A stretch of 64,000 bases of DNA from Opitutaceae bacterium (GTDB lineage: Bacteria; Verrucomicrobiota; Verrucomicrobiia; Opitutales; Opitutaceae), in NCBI GenBank assembly GCA_028284385.1, contig JANQRT010000045.1:1-64000 (forward strand). Reading direction: 5' to 3'. Below the pieces are notes generated by a model that saw only the letters and a program-made list of their open reading frames with translations, was not told the origin of the DNA and did no database searches. This document shows positions 56,057 to 63,685 of this stretch, piece after piece. How positions within the stretch are numbered: position 1 is the first letter of the stretch; each line of letters opens with the position of its first letter. The position numbers and the translations under genes are program-made.

Positions 56057-56380
56057 TTGATGAAGAACCACTACGACTTCAGTGACGCGCAGTTGAATCC
56101 CTATGCCAATCTGCTTCGCAGCAAACTAAGGATTATGGACGAGGGCGTTCTTGATTACTTCCGCGAGATTTTTGAAGAGTCGCGCTCGGTCTTTGAAGAC
56201 GAAGCGGCCCTTCTCGCTAGCGATCTCGATTCCGAAGGATATCGTGTTCTTCTTGGCGCTAGCGCAAAGGGAAATGTGGTTGTCGTCCGCCATCTCTGTC
56301 GTGAAAGCGAGGATACGATTGAAATAAGTTCGACGAGGATAGCGAACCAACTGGAATGCAAGAACTACACGGCTAGATGA
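56057..56380 (+). CDS. Small accessory protein, apparent antitoxin/BrnT-toxin chimera
   Basis: 107 residues. Residues 2-40 (MKNHYDFSDAQLNPYANLLR and following) resemble the start of BrnA/CopG-like antitoxins of the 'YDFS..xNPYA' type. Residues about 41-100 (EESRSVFEDEAALLASDLDS, GASAKGNVVVVRHLCRESED, TIEISSTRIA) resemble the core and C-terminus of BrnT-type toxins. The toxin N-terminal FxWDxxK segment is missing. This reads as a fusion left by deletion in a toxin-antitoxin locus. It overlaps the next gene by ATGA. Confidence 0.6.
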   Translation: MMKNHYDFSDAQLNPYANLLRSKLRIMDEGVLDYFREIFEESRSVFEDEAALLASDLDSEGYRVLLGASAKGNVVVVRHLCRESEDTIEISSTRIANQLECKNYTAR

Positions 56381-56811
56381 CTCAATCAAGCGAAATGAAC
56401 ATTCGAATGGCAACAGCAGACGACGAGGATTTCTTAATCGCCAACCAGCGACATATTTCGGCGGAGTTGATGAAAGAAAAGATTGCTCGACGAGAGGTCT
56501 ATGTGGCCGAGGTTGATGGCCAGATCCTGGGCTGGGCTCGCTATGGACTGTTCTGGGACAACCTTCCATTTCTCAACATGATTTACGTATCGGAAAACCA
56601 CCGACAGTCAGGTATTGGCTCTGCATTGATGAGAGTCTGGGAATGCGACATGGCGGAAAGCGGACATTCCCTGGTCTTGACTTCCACCCTCTCGAATGAG
56701 GATGCTCAGCATTTTTACCGTAAGTTGGGCTATCGCGACTGCGGTTCGCTCTTTCTCCCGGGCGAAGCGGAAGAGTTGTTTCTCATGAAAAAGTTGGACC
56801 CGGCCAAATAG
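56377..56811 (+). CDS. GNAT-family N-acetyltransferase
   Basis: 144 residues. IRMATADDEDFLIANQRHIS at the start, NMIYVSENHRQSGIGSALMR (R-x-S-G-I-G acetyl-CoA loop) in the middle, and NEDAQHFYRKLGYRDCGSLF at the end are textbook GNAT elements. It overlaps the chimeric accessory gene by 4 bp, so the two are co-translated. A role as acetyltransferase toxin or small-molecule modifier cannot be decided from sequence. Confidence 0.88.
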   Translation: MTQSSEMNIRMATADDEDFLIANQRHISAELMKEKIARREVYVAEVDGQILGWARYGLFWDNLPFLNMIYVSENHRQSGIGSALMRVWECDMAESGHSLVLTSTLSNEDAQHFYRKLGYRDCGSLFLPGEAEELFLMKKLDPAK

Positions 56812-56898
56812 CGACAGCTACCCCACCGGAACCAATGGAAACCGTTGATATGAAATGGGAGCGGGTATTCTTTTGAAAACAGATTAACCTACTCTAAA

Positions 56899-57441
56899 AT
56901 GACCCTAGAAGAAATCCTAAAAATAACCGAAATCTTCGCGGACGTTGTCACGCCGGTAGCCGTCATCTTCATCGGATTCTATATCAATAAAAATCTGAAA
57001 CGCTTAGAGCATGACCGACAAAAGGCCTTCAAAAAGAAGGAAATGCAAAAGGAGATCTATGATGATATTTACGGAAAGCTGAATATCATTTTCTGCTACG
57101 TGGCGGACGTGGGCGATTTTGGAGACTACACGCCGGAGGATATCATTGATCAGAAACGCTACGTTGATCGACGATTCAAAAGCTATCGACCACTCTGGTC
57201 TGGGAATACAGAAAAGCGATACAACCAGTTTATGACTTCCTGCTTCGACCATTTTGCTGGAGGACTAGGAACACCGGCTCGCATTCAAACCAGTTCGAAA
57301 GAGAAGCGAGGCTACTTCAAGAATATCAATAAGATCTGGAATACGAAGTGGGACTCGCGTTTTACGGGAAAGAAGGATAGCGAAATCTTCAAACGCTATG
57401 ACGATATGACTGAAGCGTTTTTGAGGGAATTTGTAGATTAG
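56899..57441 (+). CDS. Hypothetical protein with N-terminal membrane helix
   Basis: 180 residues. A hydrophobic helix at about 12-31 (FADVVTPVAVIFIGFYINKN) is followed by a strongly charged helical segment (KRLEHDRQKAFKKKEMQKEI), then a mixed domain. Not recognised. Its stop codon (57439-57441) is directly adjacent to the relic FtsX tail starting at 57442. It fits the run of accessory genes. Confidence 0.6.
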   Translation: MTLEEILKITEIFADVVTPVAVIFIGFYINKNLKRLEHDRQKAFKKKEMQKEIYDDIYGKLNIIFCYVADVGDFGDYTPEDIIDQKRYVDRRFKSYRPLWSGNTEKRYNQFMTSCFDHFAGGLGTPARIQTSSKEKRGYFKNINKIWNTKWDSRFTGKKDSEIFKRYDDMTEAFLREFVD

Positions 57442-57530
57442 TCACAAATCAAACTCTTTCTGCAAATCACTGGCGACGCTTGATTGCCGCTATAGCTTAG
57501 GTAGGACCAGAAGGCGGCGTTGGCTAAAAT
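57442..57530 (-). pseudogene. Relic copy of the FtsX C-terminal end (left boundary of the TA insert)
   Basis: About 80% identical to 58166-58255, the last 30 codons of the FtsX gene, in the same orientation. It encodes ILANAAFWSYLSYSGNQAS, then after a frameshift SDLQKEFDL and a stop, compared with ILANAAFWSWLSCRANQA and DLQREFDS in the intact gene. It begins exactly at the copied stop codon. It is diverged enough to have come from a homologous FtsX gene rather than a recent local duplication. Confidence 0.8.
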
Positions 57531-57576
57531 CAGCTTCGCTAAACGTTATCTGTCTCAGCATAAACAATTGACAATA

Positions 57577-57589
57577 TGCCTAATAGGCA
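57577..57589. promoter_or_regulatory. Putative promoter/operator of the BrnT-type module
   Basis: Palindrome TGCCTA-A-TAGGCA sits in the 17-nt spacer directly after a -35 hexamer TTGACA (57568-57573). A repressor bound here would block the promoter, as expected for autoregulated toxin-antitoxin pairs. The -10 element is weak. Confidence 0.5.
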
Positions 57590-57601
57590 CACGTTTTATT
57601 T

Positions 57602-57889
57602 GTGGAATCATTTGATTGGGATCCCGAAAAGAACGAAATGCTAAAGGCAGAGAGAGGCATCTCCTTCGAGGAGATAGCCCTTCTACTAGGTGAAGGCAAG
57701 TTGTGGAAGATAGAAAGGCATTACAACCAGAAGCGCTACCCTAACCAGGAAATCTTTTTCGTTCCCATTGGAGATTACGTTTATTTGGTGCCATTTATTT
57801 TGGATGGGGAAACGTTCTTCTTAAAGACGGCGTTCCCCAGCCGGAAAGCCACAAAAGAATACGAAGAGGAAATGGAGCAGGATTTATGA
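57602..57889 (+). CDS. BrnT-type toxin
   Basis: 95 residues from a GTG at 57602. FDWDPEKNEMLKAERGISFEEIALLLGEGK matches the BrnT start (F-x-W-D-x-x-K-x-x-x-N) and SFEE region, and FFLKTAFPSRKATKEYEEEM is the end. BrnT toxins are RelE-fold ribonucleases. Here the typical RIISAR segment reads LKTAFPSRKAT, a variant. The antitoxin gene overlaps it by ATGA. The pair is bracketed by the two FtsX tail copies. Confidence 0.82.
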   Translation: MESFDWDPEKNEMLKAERGISFEEIALLLGEGKLWKIERHYNQKRYPNQEIFFVPIGDYVYLVPFILDGETFFLKTAFPSRKATKEYEEEMEQDL

Positions 57890-58152
57890 AACTAGACAAA
57901 TACGAGAAAGATATTCTCAATGCTTACGAAAATGGAAAAATGGAGCCGAAAAAGCCGTCCAAGGCTCTTTTATCCAAGCTATCAAAAGCGGCGGACAACA
58001 CTTTCAAGAAAGACAAGCGTATCAATATAAGGCTCAGCAGCCATGATTTGACCGGCATTCAGAAAAAAGCCCTGAGAAAAGGCATCCCGTATCAGGCACT
58101 CATATCTGGACTTATTCACCAGTACGTTGAAGGAGACCTTATCGAAAAGTAA
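57886..58152 (+). CDS. Antitoxin of the BrnT-type module (RHH/BrnA-like)
   Basis: 88 residues overlapping the toxin by 4 bp. The N-terminus is charged (KYEKDILNAYENGKMEPKKP), as in toxin-wrapping segments. The C-terminal part INIRLSSHDLTGIQKKALRK and GIPYQALISGLIHQYVEG is a ribbon-helix-helix DNA-binding domain of the BrnA/CopG kind. Toxin-first order is the usual arrangement for brnTA. Its stop lies 13 bp from the convergent FtsX stop. Confidence 0.82.
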   Translation: MKLDKYEKDILNAYENGKMEPKKPSKALLSKLSKAADNTFKKDKRINIRLSSHDLTGIQKKALRKGIPYQALISGLIHQYVEGDLIEK

Positions 58153-58165
58153 TTACTGAAACTGA

Positions 58166-61100
58166 TCACGAATCAAACTCTCGCTGTAGATCGCCCGGAG
58201 CAGCCTGATTGGCTCGACAGCTGAGCCAGGACCAGAAAGCGGCGTTGGCCAAAATCCCGATTGCCAGTAGCGAAATATTAAATACAGGAGTCGCGACCCC
58301 GAGTTGACGCATGGAGGGCAGGATCGAGACGATAGCGACACAAAGCCCAATTCCCATGCCCCACCCGATGAGCGAACGGAGTTCGGCGAAGACGATTTGG
58401 TTGCGAGTTTTCTTTCCAATACCGATGGCTCCCAGCAAAGCGAATTCGTGACGTCGCTCGGCCAGGTTGCGAGCCACTACAACCCCTAAGCCAGCGCTTC
58501 CCAGAATCACGCCTAGACCTCCCAAAACGTGGAAGATGGCAATGTAGGTGTTCTCCACTTCGTGAAAGGACTGCAGTCGATCAGAGGCCAGATCGACCTG
58601 CCCGCCCCAGGGATTTAAAGCGAACTCTAGATTGTCTCTTTTCTCCAACAGATTCTCGCTCCAATCATCCACCAAGAAGAGTCGGTAGCCTTCGTTTTGT
58701 GGGAATCGCTCTAGGAATAGTTTTTCATCGACCAGCAGACTCCCTTGAAAAAGCGAATCGTTGATCGTGCCGATGATTTCCACCTCGAAAGGACGTCCGC
58801 GACCATCGATATAACTCAATCGATCGCCCACCTTTCGTTTCAATGCCCATTGTAGCGTAGCGCTATCAATCAGAGCGGGCACAACATCGTCAGCAAGAGG
58901 TTCCTGCAAAAGCGCCCATCCTCTCCCAGCCTCCAAATCGCTTTTGATAGAACGCAAATCGAATGCGTTACGTTCCGCCAGAAGGTCGCTTTTTACCGCC
59001 AGTAGACGTGGATTGGCCGTCTGGTTAAGGTTGAAGCAACTAGCGTCGTCCCCTTGGCCAAGTCGAATAGGCAATAGAGACTGATCATTTGATAAGCCAA
59101 AGACATTGTCCGACCCGCCTAGATCATTGGCATCATTGATGGGAATAGACGTTTCAACCCAATAGGTGTAGCCTCCGTACCCATTTTTCGGATCTTCTAC
59201 ATTTTCCGCGTTTTCCTTCCGAAAGGCTGCCACCGATACCACGAGAAATACACCACACGCCAGAGTCCCGGCTACCGTTAGACTACGCATTGGTCTCCGC
59301 CCATTGTTCAATTGTCCGAGAAAAGAAGCTCCGAAGGAATATCCATTTTTCGTACTCATCCAACGAATACGATAGAGAAAAAAGGTCAATCCCGCCACTA
59401 GCCAACTAAATCCCGTCAGAAAGAAGCCGACCTCCAGAGGAATCGACCCTCCTGACGAAAGGAAAATCATCCCTATTCCAGCCAGTACTCCTAATACGCC
59501 GAGCGACAACGAGAACTTTCCGCTTCTCCCGCCTCTCGACATCACTTCTTCCATTCCTTGTTGCAAGCGAATGCTAGCCTGCCTTTTGGACTGTCGCCGT
59601 AGAACTTGCCAAATTACCAGCAGAGCTAGGACAATATTGGCTAAAATGCCAATGCCTATGGTAGTTGGATTCAAACGAAGATTAAACAGCGTACCCACCG
59701 AATCACTACTCCAAATCGTTTCCAGAAAACGCAGAATGCCCCAGGTATAAATAGCCGCAATCGGCAAAGCCATGATACTGCCCACTGAAACGAGCAGCAG
59801 AGAACTGGCCATCCTCCAATGGAAGATTCGCTTGCCTCTAATTCCGATCGCTTCAAGCAAGGCGTTCTCACGATTGAGACGCTGCATCGAGAAAGCGAAG
59901 AGCATGCCGGTCAAACTGAGCGAAGCGATAATGAGAAAGAAGCTCATGCTGATAAACAGTCCGCCGATATCCACCGGAGATTGAGCAGAGCTAAGAGCCT
60001 TTTCCCGAATCGGTTCCAGTCGCATGCCAATCAAGGAGGGATCGAATAGACTCTTTATCTCTGAAGCGAAAGCATCCGCCTGTATCGAATCTTTATTGAC
60101 GCGCAAAGCCGTTACATCGCCCCAACGATTAGACCAGTTTTCGATACCTGCCTCAATGGTGATGAACGCTTTGGGAACGCCACGATAGTCATCCCAGTAG
60201 ATTTCGTCAGAATCGCGAATCCGATTCAGATCAAGTGGCATGCCAGGTTCCCAGTCACTAGAGTCCTCCGCTTCGGACACGCCAGGAAAGTCCGGCATCC
60301 ACAGTCTATCAGCCACCAAACCCTGCAAAGGCACTACATCTCTGATTGTATATTCAGTCGTTTGCTCAAGCAGCTGATTCGATTCGTCGACGACATAATA
60401 GGATAGCGATAGTTGGTCTCCCACCCCTACTTGTAAGTCATCCGCAAGCCATTGGTTGATCACCGTATCGTCGTTCCCAAAATCCTGCGGAAGAAACGGA
60501 GCCGAGGAGGGAGAAGCGGCAGTGACAAACGAATACGGAGCCTCTCGGTCACCGCTTTGCAAGGTGTTGGCCAGATAGGTGATCACACTCTGAGCTTGCG
60601 GAAAGCGGGACTGGATCGCTTCCACGATAGGCGGATCCACAAAGACCCGCTCGCTTCGAACTTCTATGGCATGAGAAAGCGGAACATCCAGCAAGGTGAG
60701 GCCGTAGTCACTGAGCGTCATGACCTCCTTGATGCGGTTGCTAAGAGCTGTAGTTGTGATGGGGGAACCCGTCTCTTCGGATCGCTTGGCTAATAGAAGA
60801 TTGATACGTCCCGGATACTCGATTTGATCCTGTATCCAGCTGATGGGGGCGAAGATGGTGAAGGGGGCAATTTGATTGGCTTCCAGGCTGAAACGCCCGA
60901 ATTCGTCATCCTCAATGATTCTGGCGACTCTTGCTCGCAGTCCCAAAACATTGTCCTTGCTGCCAGATAAAGGAGCGTCGCGAGACAATAGCCCTGGCTT
61001 TTCCACTCTAAATACAAAGGAATCGCCAACCTCCAAACGCAGTCTCTCAGCCAACCGCCGGTTAACCGCCACAACCCCTCTTTCCGATTCGAAATCGAAA

Positions 61101-61468
61101 TCAAAGGATTGAGGAGCCATCTGCCAGAGACGCCGATCCACTCCAAGCGTTTGCACCTGTGTAGCTTTTAAATTCAGCTCGGAACGCGAAGCGCTACTGA
61201 TGAGCAGCAGAGCTGGAGCCGCTTCGATATCTTCGCTTGAGTCAATCGTATCCGCCAATTCCTGACTAAAGAAATGATCGCCTGCGGTTAGGACGAAATC
61301 CGTTTGCCCAATACGTAAGCTAGCCAACCTCAGCAAAGCATGATTGACCGAATCGCCCGCCAAAATCGCCCCCAGCAGAACTGTCGCTCCCACAATCGTC
61401 CCCGCGACGACTCCTAGGTAAGACCGACGGAAATGCCAAAGACTCTTAAGCAGGAATTTCAGCTGCAT
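58166..61468 (-). CDS. FtsX-like ABC transporter permease (MacB/LolC-type, duplicated)
   Basis: 1100 residues from the ATG at 61468; an in-frame start nine codons earlier (61495) lies in intergenic repeat-like DNA. A first transmembrane helix (YLGVVAGTIVGATVLLGAIL), a large extracytoplasmic domain, a helix cluster around residues 520-640, a second extracytoplasmic domain, and C-terminal helices (LGVILGSAGLGVVVARNLAE, RRHEFALLGAIGIGKK, a typical FtsX motif). It has two FtsX halves in one chain, as in the YbbP/large permease class. The cognate ATPase lies 100 bp upstream on the same strand. Lipoprotein, lipid or peptide export is possible. Confidence 0.9.
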   Translation of the reverse strand: MQLKFLLKSLWHFRRSYLGVVAGTIVGATVLLGAILAGDSVNHALLRLASLRIGQTDFVLTAGDHFFSQELADTIDSSEDIEAAPALLLISSASRSELNLKATQVQTLGVDRRLWQMAPQSFDFDFESERGVVAVNRRLAERLRLEVGDSFVFRVEKPGLLSRDAPLSGSKDNVLGLRARVARIIEDDEFGRFSLEANQIAPFTIFAPISWIQDQIEYPGRINLLLAKRSEETGSPITTTALSNRIKEVMTLSDYGLTLLDVPLSHAIEVRSERVFVDPPIVEAIQSRFPQAQSVITYLANTLQSGDREAPYSFVTAASPSSAPFLPQDFGNDDTVINQWLADDLQVGVGDQLSLSYYVVDESNQLLEQTTEYTIRDVVPLQGLVADRLWMPDFPGVSEAEDSSDWEPGMPLDLNRIRDSDEIYWDDYRGVPKAFITIEAGIENWSNRWGDVTALRVNKDSIQADAFASEIKSLFDPSLIGMRLEPIREKALSSAQSPVDIGGLFISMSFFLIIASLSLTGMLFAFSMQRLNRENALLEAIGIRGKRIFHWRMASSLLLVSVGSIMALPIAAIYTWGILRFLETIWSSDSVGTLFNLRLNPTTIGIGILANIVLALLVIWQVLRRQSKRQASIRLQQGMEEVMSRGGRSGKFSLSLGVLGVLAGIGMIFLSSGGSIPLEVGFFLTGFSWLVAGLTFFLYRIRWMSTKNGYSFGASFLGQLNNGRRPMRSLTVAGTLACGVFLVVSVAAFRKENAENVEDPKNGYGGYTYWVETSIPINDANDLGGSDNVFGLSNDQSLLPIRLGQGDDASCFNLNQTANPRLLAVKSDLLAERNAFDLRSIKSDLEAGRGWALLQEPLADDVVPALIDSATLQWALKRKVGDRLSYIDGRGRPFEVEIIGTINDSLFQGSLLVDEKLFLERFPQNEGYRLFLVDDWSENLLEKRDNLEFALNPWGGQVDLASDRLQSFHEVENTYIAIFHVLGGLGVILGSAGLGVVVARNLAERRHEFALLGAIGIGKKTRNQIVFAELRSLIGWGMGIGLCVAIVSILPSMRQLGVATPVFNISLLAIGILANAAFWSWLSCRANQAAPGDLQREFDS

Positions 61469-61568
61469 GATTGTAGTTCGAAATTTTGGAACCACGGATT
61501 AACACGGATATTTAGAATTTAGAGTTTCCCAGTTAGCGTTCATTCGCATTCATTCGCGGTTACAAAAA

Positions 61569-62246
61569 CTAACCCTTCTTTTCCAACCTACCACTCTCCA
61601 GGGCGTAGACGGTTCCCATGCGGTTGGCCATCTCTACATTGTGGGTAACCATGAGGAAGGTGGCCTTGGAGGATTCGTTTAGGGTGGAAAAGAGATCAGC
61701 TACTTTTTCGGCCATGGCTGGATCAAGTGAACCGGTTGGCTCGTCGGCCAGAACGAGCTTTGGCTGATTGATCAAGGCTCTGGCCACGGCTACCCGCAAC
61801 CGTTCGCCTCCAGAAAGTTGATACGGCATATGCTCAACTCGATCTCCTAAATTAAGCTCCCCCAACAGAGAAGTAGCTCGTTCACGAGTAACGTCTTCCG
61901 ATTCCTCCCAATCGCCAGCCAGCCGAGGCATGAGGACGTTTTCCAGAGCAGTGCATTGAGGCAGGAGAAAGTGCTGCTGAAAAACGAAACCCAGCGATCG
62001 ATTGCGAAAACCTGCCCGATCCTCCTCACTCATGGAGGAAACTTCCTGATCAGCGATCTCGATCGAGCCACTCGATGGCGTATCCAACGTTCCCAGCAAG
62101 TTGAGCAACGTGGTCTTGCCGGATCCCGAAGGGCCTGTGATGGCAACTGAATCTCCCGCCTGAACCTCAAGATCGAGATCATTCAATACCACGATATCCT
62201 CACCAGGTCCTTGATATACCTTTCTTAAATTTTGTATTTTGAGCAT
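61569..62246 (-). CDS. LolD/MacB-type ABC transporter ATPase
   Basis: 225 residues. Walker A GPSGSGKTTLL (G38-T45), Q-loop VFQQHFLLPQC, signature LSGGERLRVAVARAL (L144-S-G-G-E), Walker B LVLADEPTGSLD (D168-E169), H-loop VTHNVEMANR. The LNDLDLEVQAGDSVAITGPS opening is typical of the LolD/FtsE/MacB branch. It is transcribed ahead of the FtsX-like permease with which it should form the transporter. Confidence 0.95.
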   Translation of the reverse strand: MLKIQNLRKVYQGPGEDIVVLNDLDLEVQAGDSVAITGPSGSGKTTLLNLLGTLDTPSSGSIEIADQEVSSMSEEDRAGFRNRSLGFVFQQHFLLPQCTALENVLMPRLAGDWEESEDVTRERATSLLGELNLGDRVEHMPYQLSGGERLRVAVARALINQPKLVLADEPTGSLDPAMAEKVADLFSTLNESSKATFLMVTHNVEMANRMGTVYALESGRLEKKG

Positions 62247-62263
62247 TGTGAGAGTGGGAATTT

Positions 62264-62395
62264 TTAACCACGGAGGGCGCAGAGATTACAGAGGTCTTAT
62301 GATCAGGTTCTTGTATGTTGTTAAACAATGGAGCAGAGAATTTCCATCTTAAGCGTTTTCGGATTTTAGCGTCTCCGTGCCCTCTGTGGTTAATA
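62264..62395. repeat. Inverted pair of accacggagg-type intergenic repeats
   Basis: AACCACGGAGGGCGCAGAG (62264-62282) and, about 100 bp later, ctccgtgccctctgtggtta (62372-62391) are inverted copies with three mismatches. The same vocabulary (accacggattaacacgg) occurs at 61491-61508 and is common in genomes of this phylum. The pair flanks only an AT-rich spacer. Confidence 0.6.
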
Positions 62396-63646
62396 TCATT
62401 GTAGCATTTTCCATCTCTTGGCCTTCATCTCGAATTGGGGCAAGACACCTGGCTCCGAAATCTCTACCGGTATTCTCAGACTGAATACTTCCCTCAGTTT
62501 TTTGTGTAGCGCGTCTTCAACTGACTTGGGATTGGACTGGGAAAGGCATTCGATCGACAAGGAAATTTCTGTCATCGAATCCTTGCTCCCGACAAGCACC
62601 TGGTACTCGCCTATCCCATCGACAGAGCGAACTACCGCATCCACAGCGCTCGGATAGAGATTCACGCCTCGAACGATCACCATGTCGTCAGCTCTTCCGA
62701 GAATGCCACCATCCAAAGCGAAAGCCTGTGGATCTTCGCCAGGCAGTGCCTTCCCTTTGACCAAATCGCCCGTTCGGTAGCGAAGCAATGGGCTGCCTGC
62801 TCGTCCTAAAGTGGTCAATACAAGCTCTCCCACTTCCCCTAATTCAAGGCTAAGCCCCGTTTCAGGATCGACGATTTCCGCGAAATAGGCCTCGTGCAAA
62901 ATCCTCAATAGACTCGGGTCCTCTCCATCCGAATAGGTCACGGGACCGACCTCGGTCATACCATGATGATCGAATAGCTTGGCTCCCCATCCCGACTCAA
63001 TACGTTCTCGTACCTCAGGAAGACTTCCGCCCGGTTCTCCTCCTACGATTAGTCGCTCAACTGAATTGGAACGCAAATCGACTCCTTCTCTTTTGGCTAC
63101 GTTAATCAGGTGGAGAGCGTAAGTTGGCGTACAACACAGCCAATCCGGAGCATAGCGATCAATCATCTTCAATCGCTCCAAGCTGGTCTGCCCTCCAAGA
63201 GGCACGCAACGCAAACCCAGCTGGGATCCCGCTTCGAAGGCAGCCCAAAAACCCAAAAAAGGTCCGAAAGAAAAGGGGAAAGCGGCGCATTCGCCAGCTT
63301 GAGCTCCGCATTCTCGCCAAACGGATTTCCAGTTATCAAGCACCCATTGCCAGCCTTCGGGCGTGTCTAGCCAAGGAAGCGGGCGACCTGAAGTGCCGCT
63401 AGTCTGATGGAGACGCGTGTATTTAGAAACCGGATAGGTAAGGTTTGTGCCATAAGGAGGATTGCTGGCATGGTCTTCAGCCAGTTCCTGCTTTGTAGTA
63501 AACGGCATTCGTGCAGAAAAATCCTCCAGGCTCTCGAATTCCTTTCCCTCCGCCTTAACCAGCTTACTAGCGTAAAAAGCGTTATCATTGGCAATCTCGG
63601 CGACGAGATCATTCAGTAAAGCGAGCTGGGTATCAGCAAGAGACAT
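62396..63646 (-). CDS. Phenylacetate-CoA ligase-like (PaaK family) AMP-forming ligase
   Basis: 416 residues. ANL-superfamily motifs: P-loop-like LHQTSGTSGRPLPW (about 79-92), FDHHGMTEVGPVTY (adenine-binding), YRTGDL (about 298-303) and GRADDMVIVRGVNLYPSAVD leading to the C-terminal PaaK domain. It activates an aryl or short acyl acid to its CoA thioester via an adenylate. PaaK itself is about 430 residues, so the length fits. No other phenylacetate genes are present, so the acid is unknown. It lies 150 bp ahead of the ABC ATPase gene on the same strand, and a gene end of an unrelated transporter precedes it. Confidence 0.9.
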   Translation of the reverse strand: MSLADTQLALLNDLVAEIANDNAFYASKLVKAEGKEFESLEDFSARMPFTTKQELAEDHASNPPYGTNLTYPVSKYTRLHQTSGTSGRPLPWLDTPEGWQWVLDNWKSVWRECGAQAGECAAFPFSFGPFLGFWAAFEAGSQLGLRCVPLGGQTSLERLKMIDRYAPDWLCCTPTYALHLINVAKREGVDLRSNSVERLIVGGEPGGSLPEVRERIESGWGAKLFDHHGMTEVGPVTYSDGEDPSLLRILHEAYFAEIVDPETGLSLELGEVGELVLTTLGRAGSPLLRYRTGDLVKGKALPGEDPQAFALDGGILGRADDMVIVRGVNLYPSAVDAVVRSVDGIGEYQVLVGSKDSMTEISLSIECLSQSNPKSVEDALHKKLREVFSLRIPVEISEPGVLPQFEMKAKRWKMLQ

Positions 63647-63664
63647 TCTTGGATTGACAGGTAG

Positions 63665-63685
63665 CGGCTAGCGTCTCGCTAGCCG
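63665..63685. repeat. Perfect intergenic hairpin
   Basis: CGGCTAGCG-TCT-CGCTAGCCG, a 9-bp stem with a 3-nt loop, directly after the stop of the transporter gene ending at 63686. It could stop transcription or protect the mRNA end, but no T-run follows. Confidence 0.6.

Noticed and set aside
55077..57601. Integron gene-cassette array, suggested by several small accessory genes in a row
   Set aside because: I could not find paired GTTRRRY/RYYYAAC attC-type sites between the genes, and no integrase is present.
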